A stretch of 39,546 nucleotides of DNA from UMGS755 sp045595795 (GTDB lineage: Bacteria; Bacillota; Clostridia; UBA1381; UBA9506). Of the stretch, positions 22,998-32,582 are shown piece after piece. Made by a program: the position numbers and the translations under genes. The stretch lies in NCBI GenBank assembly GCA_045595795.1, contig JAZOBC010000038.1, forward strand, positions 1 through 39,546, read 5' to 3'. The notes beneath the pieces are model-generated. The model had not been told where the DNA came from and did no database searches. It saw only the letters and a program-made list of their open reading frames with translations. The stretch's first letter is position 1, and the number at the start of each line of letters is the position of its first letter.

Positions 22998-25631
22998 TTG
23001 CAAAAGCTGGGACTGAACGAAATCAGGGAAAAATACTTATCTTTTTTTGAGGAAAAGGGGCATTACAGAATGCCGAGCTTTTCGCTGGTGCCTGAAAATG
23101 ACCCCAGCCTGCTGCTCATAAACGCCGGCATGGCTCCCCTTAAACCCTTTTTCACCGGACGGCAAACGCCGCCGAAAAACCGGGTGACCACCTGCCAGAA
23201 ATGTATCCGCACACCGGACATTGAGCGTGTAGGTAAAACCGCCCGTCACGGCACGTTCTTTGAAATGCTGGGTAATTTTTCTTTTGGCGATTATTTCAAG
23301 CACGAGGCAACTGCCTGGGCTTGGGAATTTGTGACCAAGGTCATGGAAATTCCCGTTGACAAACTTTGGGTAACCATTTATGAAGATGACGACGAAGCCT
23401 TTGACATCTGGACAAAGGAAGTAGGCGTTGCGCCCGACCGCGTGGTTCGCATGGGCAAGGAAGATAACTTCTGGGAAATCGGTACCGGTCCTTGTGGCCC
23501 CTGCTCCGAAATTTATTTTGACCGCGGCGAAGAAAACGGTTGTGGCTCTCCCGACTGTAAGGTTGGCTGTGAATGTGACCGGTTCGTTGAATTCTGGAAC
23601 TTGGTATTTACGCAGTTCGACCGTCAGGAAGACGGAACCTATCTGCCCCTGGCACACCCAAACATTGATACGGGCATGGGTCTTGAGCGTATTGCCTGCA
23701 TCATGCAGGGCGTTCCCTCTTTGTTTGATGTTGATACCATTTACCGCATTTCTGAAAAGATTTGCGAAATGGCAAATGTTGAATATAAAAAAGACGAAAA
23801 AACTGATGTTTCCATCCGCGTCATTACAGACCACATCAGAAGCACTGTGTTCTTAGTGTCTGATGGCGTTCGTCCCTCCAATGAGGGTAGAGGTTATGTG
23901 CTGCGCCGTCTGTTGCGCCGCGCTGCACGCCACGGCAAACTCCTCGGTATTAACAAAGCCTTTTTGGCAGATCTTGCCGATACAGTGATTAACGAATCCT
24001 GCGGTGCATACCCTGCGCTGGCAGAAAACCGTGACCGGATTAAAAATGTGATTCAACTGGAAGAAGAACGCTTCATGCAAACCATTGATGCCGGCTTTGC
24101 TATGCTTAGCACTTTCATGGAAAACTGTGCCGCCGACGAAAAAACTTTCTCCGGCGAGCAGGCATTTAAACTGTATGATACCTATGGCTTCCCCATTGAT
24201 TTGACCCGCGAAATTTTGGCTGAAAAAGGCATGACCATTGACGAAGAAGGCTTTGCTGCCGAAATGGACAAACAGCGTGCACGTGCCAGAGCTGCCAGAG
24301 CCAAAATCGGTGATGTGGGCTGGGATGATAAAATTGCTGACCTTTTGGCAACGATGCCGCAAACAAACTTTGTTGGCTATGATAACACAAAGGTCGAAGC
24401 CAAGGTTCTTGCGCTGATTGCTGACCAAGACAAGGTAGACGCTTTAAGCGACGCTGAGGGCATTGCCGTTTTGGACACAACACCGTTCTACGGTGAGGGC
24501 GGCGGTCAGGTAGGCGACAAAGGTACTCTGTCAAACGACCTGTGCAAGGTACAGGTATTAGATACAAAGAAAACCGCAGACGGTAAGTTCTATCACATCA
24601 TTAAGGTGGTAGAAGGTGAAATCAAAGAAGGCGATGTGGTTTGTGCAGAAATCGACAATGAGTATCGTGCTGCTGTATCCCGCAACCACAGCGTAACCCA
24701 CCTGCTTCACAAAGCCTTGCAGAATCGTTTCGGCGATGAAGTTGGTCAGGCAGGCTCTTTGGTTGAAAACGGTCGTATGCGTTTCGACTTTACCTTAACG
24801 CAGCCTATATCTGCTGAAGATTTGCGGGTTGTGGAACAGGAAGTAAACAGCTACATCCTCAAAGCAATGTCTGTCAACTGGGAAAACATGCCCATCGATC
24901 AGGCAAAAGCTTTGGGTGCAACCGCCATGTTTGGCGATAAATACGGCGACGTTGTCCGCGTGGTAACCATGGGCGATTATTCTATGGAACTCTGTGGCGG
25001 ATGTCATGTGAAAAACACAGCTGAAATCGGTTTATTTAAGATTCTGTCTGAAGGCGGCGTTGCAGCCGGCATTCGCAGAATTGAAGGTACCACGGGCTTT
25101 GGCGTTATGCAGGAGCTATATTCCTTAGAGGCTGAACTTTCCGGCGCTGCTTCTGTGATGAAATGTGCACCACGCGATGTGGCACAAAAAGCGCAGAACC
25201 TGCAAAGTGAATTAAAAGCAGCCGGCGCACAGATTGAATCCTTAACCGCCAAAATGGCGAAAAACGCTGCCGGAGATTTATTAGACAGCGCTGTAACAAT
25301 CGGTGATGTAACCGTTGTAAGCGGTAAATTGGAAAATACCGGCGTTGATGGTTTACGCGCTTTGGGTGACTCCGTGAAGGAAAAACTGCCCTGCTCCTTT
25401 GTGGCTTTGGCCGATGTTGCAGACGGCAAAGTAACCTTCATCACCATGGCAACAAAAGACGCCGTGGCAAAAGGCATTCACGCAGGCAACATCATTCGCG
25501 AAATGGCGAAGATTGCCGGCGGTGGCGGTGGCGGTCGTCCCGACTCTGCCCAGGCAGGCGGCAAAGACGCCTCCAAAGCTGATGCAGCACTCGAAAAAGC
25601 ATTAGAGCTGGCAAAAGAAGCTCTTGCATAA
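22998..25631 (+). CDS. alaS: Alanine--tRNA ligase
   Basis: This 877-residue class II synthetase charges tRNA-Ala. The aminoacylation core is N-terminal (with NAGMAPLKPFFTG and TCQKCIRT near residues 42-72). The editing domain carries HSVTHLLH near residue 563 and CGGCH near 664, the zinc-binding ligands used to clear Ser/Gly-tRNA-Ala. The C-Ala domain ends with a glycine-rich stretch near 839. The start is TTG at 22998 with AGAGGAAG 6 bases upstream. The length equals that of E. coli AlaRS. It leads a plus-strand cluster with pgsA and valS. Confidence 0.97.
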   Translation: MQKLGLNEIREKYLSFFEEKGHYRMPSFSLVPENDPSLLLINAGMAPLKPFFTGRQTPPKNRVTTCQKCIRTPDIERVGKTARHGTFFEMLGNFSFGDYFKHEATAWAWEFVTKVMEIPVDKLWVTIYEDDDEAFDIWTKEVGVAPDRVVRMGKEDNFWEIGTGPCGPCSEIYFDRGEENGCGSPDCKVGCECDRFVEFWNLVFTQFDRQEDGTYLPLAHPNIDTGMGLERIACIMQGVPSLFDVDTIYRISEKICEMANVEYKKDEKTDVSIRVITDHIRSTVFLVSDGVRPSNEGRGYVLRRLLRRAARHGKLLGINKAFLADLADTVINESCGAYPALAENRDRIKNVIQLEEERFMQTIDAGFAMLSTFMENCAADEKTFSGEQAFKLYDTYGFPIDLTREILAEKGMTIDEEGFAAEMDKQRARARAARAKIGDVGWDDKIADLLATMPQTNFVGYDNTKVEAKVLALIADQDKVDALSDAEGIAVLDTTPFYGEGGGQVGDKGTLSNDLCKVQVLDTKKTADGKFYHIIKVVEGEIKEGDVVCAEIDNEYRAAVSRNHSVTHLLHKALQNRFGDEVGQAGSLVENGRMRFDFTLTQPISAEDLRVVEQEVNSYILKAMSVNWENMPIDQAKALGATAMFGDKYGDVVRVVTMGDYSMELCGGCHVKNTAEIGLFKILSEGGVAAGIRRIEGTTGFGVMQELYSLEAELSGAASVMKCAPRDVAQKAQNLQSELKAAGAQIESLTAKMAKNAAGDLLDSAVTIGDVTVVSGKLENTGVDGLRALGDSVKEKLPCSFVALADVADGKVTFITMATKDAVAKGIHAGNIIREMAKIAGGGGGGRPDSAQAGGKDASKADAALEKALELAKEALA

Positions 25632-25674
25632 AACACATCAATATCATTGCGTTTGTGGGGGTGAGACCAAACAT

Positions 25675-26238
25675 ATGAACATACCTAATATTTTAACATT
25701 TATCCGCCTTATCTTGGTGCCTGTCTATGTCATCGTGTTTAATCATGAAGAAGGCGTGAAGCAATTTGCGACTTTGATTTTTATTGTTGCCAGTTTTACA
25801 GACGTGTTAGACGGTTACCTGGCTCGCCGGCTAAACATGAGCACGCGTTTTGGACAGTTGATGGATCCACTCGCTGATAAATGCATGCAACTCGCCGTTA
25901 TCATTACCTTATTTGCAAGCCGGGTGATTCCGCTTTGGTTCTTGATTTTACTATTCATTAAAGAGGTGGCGATGATTTTCGGCAGTACCTTTCTTTACAC
26001 AAAGAAAACCTATGTAAAGTCAAATTTAGCCGGTAAGGTGAACACGGTGGTTCTGTTTTTGGTTATGACACTCCTGCTGCTGCTTCCCTCAATGGATCTG
26101 CTGTGGAAAAATATTTTGTTAATCATAGCAGCATGCTTGGCACTTTGGGCCGGTATTACATACTGGTATTTATACATTGTGCAAAACCATTGCACAAAAA
26201 AGCCTGCTTCTTTGGCTGAGAAAGGAGAATCTTTATGA
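25675..26238 (+). CDS. pgsA: CDP-diacylglycerol--glycerol-3-phosphate 3-phosphatidyltransferase
   Basis: This 187-residue integral membrane enzyme makes phosphatidylglycerol phosphate. It has the complete CDP-alcohol phosphotransferase motif D-x2-D-G-x2-A-R-x8-G-x3-D-x3-D at residues 43-68 (D43, D46, G47, A50, R51, G60, D64, D68). About five to six membrane helices surround it. The ATG at 25675 follows GGGGGTGAG; upstream in-frame codons back to 25624 overlap alaS and are not supported. Its TGA overlaps the next ATG (ATGA). Confidence 0.93.
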   Translation: MNIPNILTFIRLILVPVYVIVFNHEEGVKQFATLIFIVASFTDVLDGYLARRLNMSTRFGQLMDPLADKCMQLAVIITLFASRVIPLWFLILLFIKEVAMIFGSTFLYTKKTYVKSNLAGKVNTVVLFLVMTLLLLLPSMDLLWKNILLIIAACLALWAGITYWYLYIVQNHCTKKPASLAEKGESL

Positions 26239-26420
26239 TTCCATTGGGATGGATTTTAATTGTCGTTGGTGCTCTGATTAACTTCTTGGCAAAGCCGGTG
26301 CTTCAAAAGGCATGCCAAAGCGATCCGGAGCAAAAAATATTATATGTTGTTAAAGTAATCGGCTTGTGCCTGGTAATCCTTGGTGCAGTCATGATTTTTA
26401 TGGCAGGGGGTAAAGTTTAA
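26235..26420 (+). CDS. Small two-helix membrane protein, unknown function
   Basis: This 61-residue protein consists of two hydrophobic helices (about 3-22 and 38-57) joined by a polar loop that contains Lys, Asp and Glu. AAAGGAG precedes its ATG, which overlaps the pgsA stop by four bases; its own stop overlaps the valS ATG by one base (TAATG). This tight coupling on both sides shows that it is a real gene. I do not recognise the family. A role as a small membrane partner of PgsA is conceivable but unsupported. Confidence 0.75.
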   Translation: MIPLGWILIVVGALINFLAKPVLQKACQSDPEQKILYVVKVIGLCLVILGAVMIFMAGGKV

Positions 26421-29050
26421 TGTCCGAACAGTTAGATAAAATATACAATCCCGGTGAGGTGGAAGACAGACTCTATAACCAGTGGGTAGAAAAAGGCTAT
26501 TTCACGCCTTCTGTCGACCCAGAAAAAGAGCCTTTTACCATTGTGATTCCGCCACCGAACGTAACCGGTCAGCTTCACATGGGACACGCCATGGACGAAA
26601 CGCTGCAGGATATTTTAATCCGTTATAAGCGTATGGCAGGCTATGCGGCACTGTGGGTGCCCGGAACTGACCATGCCGGTATTGCAACACAGATTAAAGT
26701 TGAAGAACAGCTGCGTAAAGAAGAAGGACTCACGCGTTATGACTTAGGTCGCGAAGCCTTTACACAGCGTGTTTGGGACTGGAAGCATCAATACGGCACG
26801 CGCATCATCAATCAGTTGAAAAAGCTGGGTAGCTCTTGCGACTGGACAAGAGAGCGCTTCACGATGGATGAGAATTTATCCAAAGCCGTAAAAGAAGTGT
26901 TTGTTACCTTATATGAAAAGGGCTTGATTTATCAGGGCGAGCGTATTATTAACTGGTGCCCGCGTTGTATCACCGCATTGTCTGATGCTGAGGTTGAATA
27001 TGCTGAGCAAAATGGTTGCTTCTGGCATATCCGTTACCCGGTTAAGGATAGCGACGAATCCTTTGTCATCGCCACAACCCGTCCCGAAACCCTGCTGGGT
27101 GATACGGCTGTTGCTGTGCATCCCGATGATGAGCGTTATGCACATTTAGTAGGCAAAATGTTGATTCTGCCTCTTGTAAACCGCGAAATTCCCATCGTGG
27201 CAGATGAATATGTTGATAAAGAGTTTGGTACCGGCGCTGTTAAGATTACACCGGCACACGACCCCAACGACTTTGAGGTTGGTGCACGTCACAATCTGCC
27301 TATTATCAAGGTGTTAGATGACAATGCCTGCATCAATGAAAACGGCGGCAAATATAAAGGCTTAGATCGCTACGAGGCCCGTCGCGTGATTATTAAAGAC
27401 TTGGAAGAACAGGGCTATTTGGTGAAAACCGAAGACCACGTTCATAATGTTGGCCAGTGCTACCGTTGCGGTACCACTGTTGAACCCATCACCTCCCGTC
27501 AGTGGTTTGTTAAAATGGGTCCTTTGGCTGAAAAAGCTTTGGAGGTTGTGAAAGACGGCACCATATCTTTTGTGCCCGACCGCTTCTCTAAGACATATAC
27601 CAACTGGATGGAAAACGTGCATGACTGGTGCATTTCCCGACAGCTGTGGTGGGGACATCGTATTCCTGCTTATTACTGTGACGCTTGCGGCGAGACTGTT
27701 GTCAGCCGTGAGGATGTAACCGTTTGTCCTAAGTGCGGTGCAAAAATGCGCCAGGATGAAGACGTGTTAGATACCTGGTTTAGCTCTGCTCTGTGGCCTT
27801 TCTCTACCTTGGGTTGGCCCGATAAAACCGCAGACCTTGACTATTTCTATCCCACCAGCGTGTTAGTAACCGGCTATGACATCATTTTCTTCTGGGTTGC
27901 CCGTATGATTTTCTCCGCTATGGTGCACATGGGCAAAGAGCCCTTTAAGCACGTTTTGATTCACGGCCTCGTTCGTGACTCTCAGGGCAGAAAGATGTCA
28001 AAATCCTTAGGTAACGGCGTTGACCCCTTAGAGGTTATTGCCAAATATGGTGCTGACGCTCTGCGCTTCACCTTAGCAACCGGTAACTCACCGGGTAACG
28101 ACATGCGTTATTCCGATGAACGTGTGGAAGCAAGCCGTAACTTTGCCAATAAAATTTGGAACGCATCCCGCTTTGTGCTCATGAACCTCACTGTTTCAGA
28201 CAGAAAGGTGCCCGATGCTTCTGAACTGACCTTGGAGGATAAGTGGATTCTGCATCAATACAATCAGGTGGTGCAGGCTGTCAGCGATAACTTAGACCGT
28301 TTTGAGCTGGGTATTGCCGTCAGCAAACTCTATGACTTTATTTGGGATGAATTCTGCGACTGGTATATTGAGCTGATTAAACCCCGTCTCTATGACGAGG
28401 ATTGCCCCTCTAATAAGGCTGCACAGTATGTTCTTTCCTATGTGCTGTCCGGCGCGTTAGAGTTGCTTCATCCCTTCATGCCCTTCATCACAGAAGAAAT
28501 CTGGCAAAAGCTGCCCCACGAAGGCGAAAGCATTGTCATTGCCAGCTGGCCGAAGTTCGACCAGAAGCTGCACTTCCCCGAAGAAGCGGCAAATATGGAG
28601 CTTGTTAAAAACGCGCTGAAGGCCATTCGTAACCAGCGCAGCGAAATGAACATTCCGCCCTCAAAGAAGGCAAAGGTATATATCAAAACCGAAAAGCCCG
28701 AAGTGTTCTCTCAGGGAACCCTCTTCTTTGAAAAGCTTGCCAGTGCTTCTGAGGCCATTGTAGAAGGCGCTGACTTTGTTCCTCCTGCTAATGCCGTATC
28801 CTGCGTTGTTGAGGGTGCACAGCTGTTCATGCCCTTAGATGATTTGGTGGATAAAGAAAAAGAAATTGCACGTCTTGAAAAAGAAAAAGAGCGTCTCTTA
28901 TCTGAAATCAAGCGCGTTGAGGGTAAGCTGAATAACCCCGGCTTCACACAAAAAGCACCTGCACAGGTGGTGGAAGAAGAACGCAAAAAAGAAGCAAAAT
29001 ATCGTGAAATGCTGGATAAGGTGTTAGAAAGCATGAAGCTTTACAATTAG
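26420..29050 (+). CDS. valS: Valine--tRNA ligase
   Basis: This 876-residue class I synthetase charges tRNA-Val and edits misactivated threonine. The HIGH-type motif is HMGH at about residues 52-55 within PPPNVTGQLHMGHA, the CP1 editing domain spans about 150-350, and the KMSKS motif is at about 525. Residues from about 810 to the end form the ValRS-specific coiled-coil tRNA arm. The ribosome site AGGGGGT lies in the preceding small gene. The length is normal for the bacterial enzyme. Confidence 0.97.
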   Translation: MSEQLDKIYNPGEVEDRLYNQWVEKGYFTPSVDPEKEPFTIVIPPPNVTGQLHMGHAMDETLQDILIRYKRMAGYAALWVPGTDHAGIATQIKVEEQLRKEEGLTRYDLGREAFTQRVWDWKHQYGTRIINQLKKLGSSCDWTRERFTMDENLSKAVKEVFVTLYEKGLIYQGERIINWCPRCITALSDAEVEYAEQNGCFWHIRYPVKDSDESFVIATTRPETLLGDTAVAVHPDDERYAHLVGKMLILPLVNREIPIVADEYVDKEFGTGAVKITPAHDPNDFEVGARHNLPIIKVLDDNACINENGGKYKGLDRYEARRVIIKDLEEQGYLVKTEDHVHNVGQCYRCGTTVEPITSRQWFVKMGPLAEKALEVVKDGTISFVPDRFSKTYTNWMENVHDWCISRQLWWGHRIPAYYCDACGETVVSREDVTVCPKCGAKMRQDEDVLDTWFSSALWPFSTLGWPDKTADLDYFYPTSVLVTGYDIIFFWVARMIFSAMVHMGKEPFKHVLIHGLVRDSQGRKMSKSLGNGVDPLEVIAKYGADALRFTLATGNSPGNDMRYSDERVEASRNFANKIWNASRFVLMNLTVSDRKVPDASELTLEDKWILHQYNQVVQAVSDNLDRFELGIAVSKLYDFIWDEFCDWYIELIKPRLYDEDCPSNKAAQYVLSYVLSGALELLHPFMPFITEEIWQKLPHEGESIVIASWPKFDQKLHFPEEAANMELVKNALKAIRNQRSEMNIPPSKKAKVYIKTEKPEVFSQGTLFFEKLASASEAIVEGADFVPPANAVSCVVEGAQLFMPLDDLVDKEKEIARLEKEKERLLSEIKRVEGKLNNPGFTQKAPAQVVEEERKKEAKYREMLDKVLESMKLYN

Positions 29051-29063
29051 AAAGGAAATCACT

Positions 29064-29375
29064 ATGAGCGATTTTGAAAACAACTTCCAGAATGAAGACG
29101 AGGTTTCCATCGTCACCATGTTAGACGAAGAAGGAAACGAGCATCAGTTTGAACACATTGATTCATTCCCCTTTAACGGAGAAACCTATGTTGTTTTAAT
29201 TCCCACAGAAGAAGAAGTGGCCGCCGGCGAGCCCGATGCTGTTTTATTGTTTACCCTGCAGACTGACAGCGAAGGTAATGAAGCCTTAACCTTAGTTGAG
29301 GATGAAGCTGAGCTGGACATGGCTTTTGAGGAATTTAAAAACAGAATGGGAGATGTATTCGACTTTGAAGACTAA
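29064..29375 (+). CDS. DUF1292-family acidic protein
   Basis: This 103-residue, strongly acidic protein (many Asp/Glu at both ends) has the family pattern VTMLDEEGNEHQFEHIDSF followed by YVVLIPTEEE. The family is widespread in Firmicutes and has no established function. GAAAGGAAATC precedes the ATG, 13 bases after valS. Its last 23 bases overlap the start region of the hemolysin III-type gene. Confidence 0.9.
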   Translation: MSDFENNFQNEDEVSIVTMLDEEGNEHQFEHIDSFPFNGETYVVLIPTEEEVAAGEPDAVLLFTLQTDSEGNEALTLVEDEAELDMAFEEFKNRMGDVFDFED

Positions 29376-30018
29376 CATCTCGCTTCCCAAGGTTTCAACC
29401 GCAGAAGAAATCATCAACGCAATCACCCACGGTTTGGGCGCTCTGTTAGGCGTGGCAGGCACTGTGGTTGCCATTGTTTGGGCGGCATTGTTTGGAAATA
29501 CGTACGGTGTTGTTGCTGCCTCCATTTATGGTGCCACTCTCATTGTGCTCTACACCATGTCAACGCTCTATCATGCCCTGACCCACAAAGGAGCCAAAAA
29601 GGTGTTCCGCGTTTTTGACCATTGCTCCATTTTCCTGCTAATTGCCGGAACCTATACGCCGTATACCCTGGTAACTCTAAACGGTGCCTTGGGGTGGACT
29701 CTTTTCGGCATCATTTGGGGCTTTACAGCACTGGGAATTGTATTAAATGCCATTAGCATTGAAAAGTTTAAAAAATTCTCTGCCATTTGCTATATTGCCA
29801 TGGGATGGTTGATTATCATTGCCATCAAGCCCATGTGGGAGGTTCTGGGAAACTCGGCTATGCTCCTTTTGCTCTTAGGCGGCATTGCCTACACGGTGGG
29901 TTTCGTGTTCTATGCACTAAAAAACATCCGTTTTATGCACGGCATTTGGCATCTGTTTGTGCTTACCGGCAGCATTCTGCATTATTTTTCAATTCTGCTT
30001 TATGCCCTGCCGGTGTAA
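29353..30018 (+). CDS. Hemolysin III / AdipoR-family membrane protein
   Basis: This protein of about 221 residues has seven predicted membrane helices. It carries the family signature: a first histidine motif (EEIINAITHGLGA), a second (STLYHALTHKG), a serine/aspartate segment (FDHCSIFLLIAGTYTPY) and a C-terminal GIWHLFVLTGSILHYFS whose histidines would bind zinc. Homologues are called hemolysin III or PAQR and may be zinc-dependent hydrolases. The start is uncertain: the ATG at 29353 touches its GGGAG, while a TTG four codons on (29365) has better spacing. Either overlaps the DUF1292 gene. Confidence 0.9.
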   Translation: MYSTLKTNISLPKVSTAEEIINAITHGLGALLGVAGTVVAIVWAALFGNTYGVVAASIYGATLIVLYTMSTLYHALTHKGAKKVFRVFDHCSIFLLIAGTYTPYTLVTLNGALGWTLFGIIWGFTALGIVLNAISIEKFKKFSAICYIAMGWLIIIAIKPMWEVLGNSAMLLLLLGGIAYTVGFVFYALKNIRFMHGIWHLFVLTGSILHYFSILLYALPV

Positions 30019-30040
30019 AACCAACAGACAAAATAACCTA

Positions 30041-30081
30041 AAAAAGACTGCACCATTTGTTTTAAATGGTGCAGTCTTTTT
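30041..30081. terminator. Bidirectional terminator with an 18-bp perfect stem
   Basis: AAAAAGACTGCACCATTT (30041-30058) and its exact inverse (30064-30081) flank a 5-base loop. It separates the convergent hemolysin III-type gene (plus) and the 30096-30605 gene (minus). Confidence 0.93.
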
Positions 30082-30095
30082 AATTGTTAATTATA

Positions 30096-30605
30096 TTATA
30101 CCAATCCAAAAAACATCATTTCCGTAAGGGCAATCACGATTTCCAGCAAGAGCTGAAACCCTACATAGAACATCAAATATTTGATTATAACCGAATCTCT
30201 AACATCAAGATGCCGCATACCGCGGTGAAGACCAATATTAAAAGCTACAAGACGAACCAAAACGGCAATGGGTCTTGCATAGTCCTGCAAAACAAAGCTG
30301 AAAATGACCACCGCTACAAAGGATGCTATATCACGAATCATAACAGCAGGAAGCAGGGACTGCTCAAATTCGATGTTATCCATATAAAATCTTCTGAAAA
30401 CCATATAAGTACCGCCGTAAACATAAATCCAATAAAGCCCACACACCACAAGGGCTGAAAAGAAGGCTAGCGTTATATAGGCACCCGGTTGAAAGGATTG
30501 CCGCTCCCCAAGCAAACGAAAAAACGAACCCACAATAGCCAAAATAACCGCTACAAAATAATAAACCTTTCTTAATTTCTGAATTCTTTTAACACTTCTT
30601 CTCAA
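30096..30605 (-). CDS. Hypothetical four-to-five-helix membrane protein
   Basis: This 169-residue protein has a basic N-terminus (RRSVKRIQKLRK) and about four or five hydrophobic segments (near 14-30, 42-62, 86-106, 111-125 and 140-165). No motif that I recognise is present. The start is TTG at 30605, 7 bases after GGAGTG. It has a perfect consensus promoter and terminators on both sides, so it is a monocistronic, constitutively expressed gene of unknown function. Confidence 0.75.
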   Translation of the reverse strand: MRRSVKRIQKLRKVYYFVAVILAIVGSFFRLLGERQSFQPGAYITLAFFSALVVCGLYWIYVYGGTYMVFRRFYMDNIEFEQSLLPAVMIRDIASFVAVVIFSFVLQDYARPIAVLVRLVAFNIGLHRGMRHLDVRDSVIIKYLMFYVGFQLLLEIVIALTEMMFFGLV

Positions 30606-30664
30606 CCGAAATCACTCCAAAAAAAATAAGACCACAAAATGCGCCTAAAAAATAACCAACAAAA

Positions 30665-30693
30665 ATTATAGCATATTTTGACCCTTCTGTCAA
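30665..30693 (-). promoter_or_regulatory. Consensus promoter of the 30096-30605 gene
   Basis: Minus strand TTGACA (30693-30688), a 17-base spacer and TATAAT (30670-30665), all positions matching consensus. Confidence 0.88.
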
Positions 30694-30742
30694 ATGGATT
30701 TGTGAATTGTAATACAGTTTTAAAACTTCCTTTTTATGTAAG

Positions 30743-30778
30743 AAAAAAAGGGCTGGAGCAAACCATTTGCTACAACCC
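30743..30778 (-). terminator. Terminator of the D-aminoacylase-like gene
   Basis: On the minus strand GGGTTGTAGCAAA pairs with TTTGCTCCAGCCC (one mismatch, one wobble, 3-base loop) and is followed by seven T. It shares the GGGCTGTAGCAAA theme with the terminator at 33422-33463. Confidence 0.85.
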
Positions 30779-30795
30779 TTTTTTCTTTAAAAGCA

Positions 30796-32442
30796 TTATT
30801 TCGGCAAATGCCGCAGCACTCTGCCTGCCCGTTTCATTGTTAAAGTACCTTTCTCAATCACAGGAACACCGTTAACCAAAACATAGTCCATACCTTCACA
30901 ATAAGCACAAGGATTTGCAAAGGTTGCATTGATTTTCAGCGCGTTTATGTCAAACACATTAATGTCAGCAAAATTACCCACTCTGAGCTCACCGCGGTTT
31001 TCCATGCGGAAATGATGTGCCGTCAGGCCGGTTGCCTTGGCAACAGCCTGCTCAATAGAGATGGCACCTACGTCACGAACATAATGAGAGAAGAAATAGG
31101 TCATGGACATATAGTCCTGCATATTACCCACAACCTCTGCGACCGGACCATGATCCGGTGCCACACGGGCGTCTGTCTGCCACAGATAAATGGGGTCACG
31201 CACAACACTGTCTATCATGGTTTGCTCATGGAACACAATGCCCTGCATGTAAACAACACGGACATCTTCAATGGTAGGCGCTGCAGCTAAAATATCTAAA
31301 AAGCAATCAGCAGGATCCTTGCCCCACTTCTCCACAAGCTCCTGGAAGGGCGTTACCGTAACTTCAGGCCAATAAGGGGCCTGAATACCCAGCAGACGGT
31401 CCCACTGTCCCGCAGCCAAAAACCGCCAATAGCGGTTCATGTCTTTTTTCACCCTGTCTCTGCCTGCCGGATCAGCCAAAATTTCCTTTGCCTTATCCCA
31501 ACCCTCATCAAAAAGCCAACCGGGCAGCATAGCCTGTGCACCACCGGTTGCAAAGCAGGTAGGTAGCATATCGGCATATACGTTTAGGTGCTCAATCTCT
31601 CTGGCATCTTTGAGCATTTGCATGCCCTTTTGCAGATAGTCATTGGGGATGCCGTTATCATATTTCACGTTCAGGTGAGAAACCGTACCACGCATGCCGG
31701 TTTTGCGTATAACATTTAAAAACTCATTAATAGACTCTAAAATATAGGTTCCTTCATCCCGCATATGTGTGGAATAGTTGGCGTCATACTCAGCCGCAAC
31801 AGCCGCCAAACGCTCCACTTCCTCGGGTCGGCTCATCACACCTGGCTCAAACTCAAGACCCGTAGAAAAGCCCAAAAAGCCCGCTTCCATGGCCTCGCGC
31901 AGAAAACTCTCCATCACAGCATACTGTTCTTCCGTGACTTCTTCACCAAGGGCTCCTGCAATGACGCGTAAGTCATTGTGACCACAGAGCCACGCCGTAT
32001 TGATAGAAGCACCCATGGTGTCTGCCTTATCCAAAACCGCCGCCATAGCCCCTTGAGGAATCTCCGTTTGCTCTGTCATGTCATAAACGCAGGATACACT
32101 ATCGCCCGCCTTATCAAAGGGGATATTTTTAAGAAGATTTCGCATGGAAAAGCCACAGTTGCCATTCACAACCGTGGTAACACCCTGCGTGACATAACTC
32201 TCACATTCCGGGTCTGCCCACATGGTAAAATCGGCATGAGAGTGACTATCAATAAATCCCGGTGTCACATACTTATGCCTTGCATCAATCTCACAAGGCG
32301 CTGTCACACCCCGCAAATCGCCAATATAATCAATTTTATCGCCCACAATGGCAATGTCGGCATAAAAGGCCGGTTTGCCTGTTCCATCCACAATCGTTCC
32401 GCCACGGATAATCATATCCGGCTTTCCGTGATAAAAGCTCAT
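30796..32442 (-). CDS. N-acyl-D-amino-acid deacylase (D-aminoacylase) family amidohydrolase
   Basis: This 548-residue metal-dependent hydrolase removes acyl groups from N-acyl-D-amino acids or related amides. The amidohydrolase metal motif is H67 and H69 in GFIDSHSHAD. C96 in NGNCGFS corresponds to the unusual cysteine metal ligand of D-aminoacylase, and further ligands are suggested by SHLNVKYDNG and the TDAR segment. The C-terminal GELRVGNFADINVFD is the beta-sandwich closing motif. AGGAGCGG precedes the ATG. It is monocistronic, with a perfect consensus promoter and its own terminator. Substrate unknown; D-amino acids from peptidoglycan or diet are plausible. Confidence 0.88.
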   Translation of the reverse strand: MSFYHGKPDMIIRGGTIVDGTGKPAFYADIAIVGDKIDYIGDLRGVTAPCEIDARHKYVTPGFIDSHSHADFTMWADPECESYVTQGVTTVVNGNCGFSMRNLLKNIPFDKAGDSVSCVYDMTEQTEIPQGAMAAVLDKADTMGASINTAWLCGHNDLRVIAGALGEEVTEEQYAVMESFLREAMEAGFLGFSTGLEFEPGVMSRPEEVERLAAVAAEYDANYSTHMRDEGTYILESINEFLNVIRKTGMRGTVSHLNVKYDNGIPNDYLQKGMQMLKDAREIEHLNVYADMLPTCFATGGAQAMLPGWLFDEGWDKAKEILADPAGRDRVKKDMNRYWRFLAAGQWDRLLGIQAPYWPEVTVTPFQELVEKWGKDPADCFLDILAAAPTIEDVRVVYMQGIVFHEQTMIDSVVRDPIYLWQTDARVAPDHGPVAEVVGNMQDYMSMTYFFSHYVRDVGAISIEQAVAKATGLTAHHFRMENRGELRVGNFADINVFDINALKINATFANPCAYCEGMDYVLVNGVPVIEKGTLTMKRAGRVLRHLPK

Positions 32443-32488
32443 GTTATACCGCTCCTATTCTGTTCATTTCGTTAAGCTAATTTATTTC

Positions 32489-32517
32489 ATTATATATTTT
32501 AAAAACAGCAGTGTCAA
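32489..32517 (-). promoter_or_regulatory. Consensus promoter of the D-aminoacylase-like gene
   Basis: Minus strand TTGACA (32517-32512), a 17-base spacer and TATAAT (32494-32489), all twelve bases matching. Confidence 0.88.
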
Positions 32518-32582
32518 TCCCTTTCTCATTAAAAAAACTTCTAATAAACTTAACCAGATATAAAACCCCGTAGGCTTTTGTA

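Noticed and set aside
23037..24428. Long minus-strand open frames (265 and 191 codons) opposite alaS
   Set aside because: They are antisense shadows of a highly conserved synthetase frame, lack ribosome sites and recognisable motifs, and reflect codon bias.
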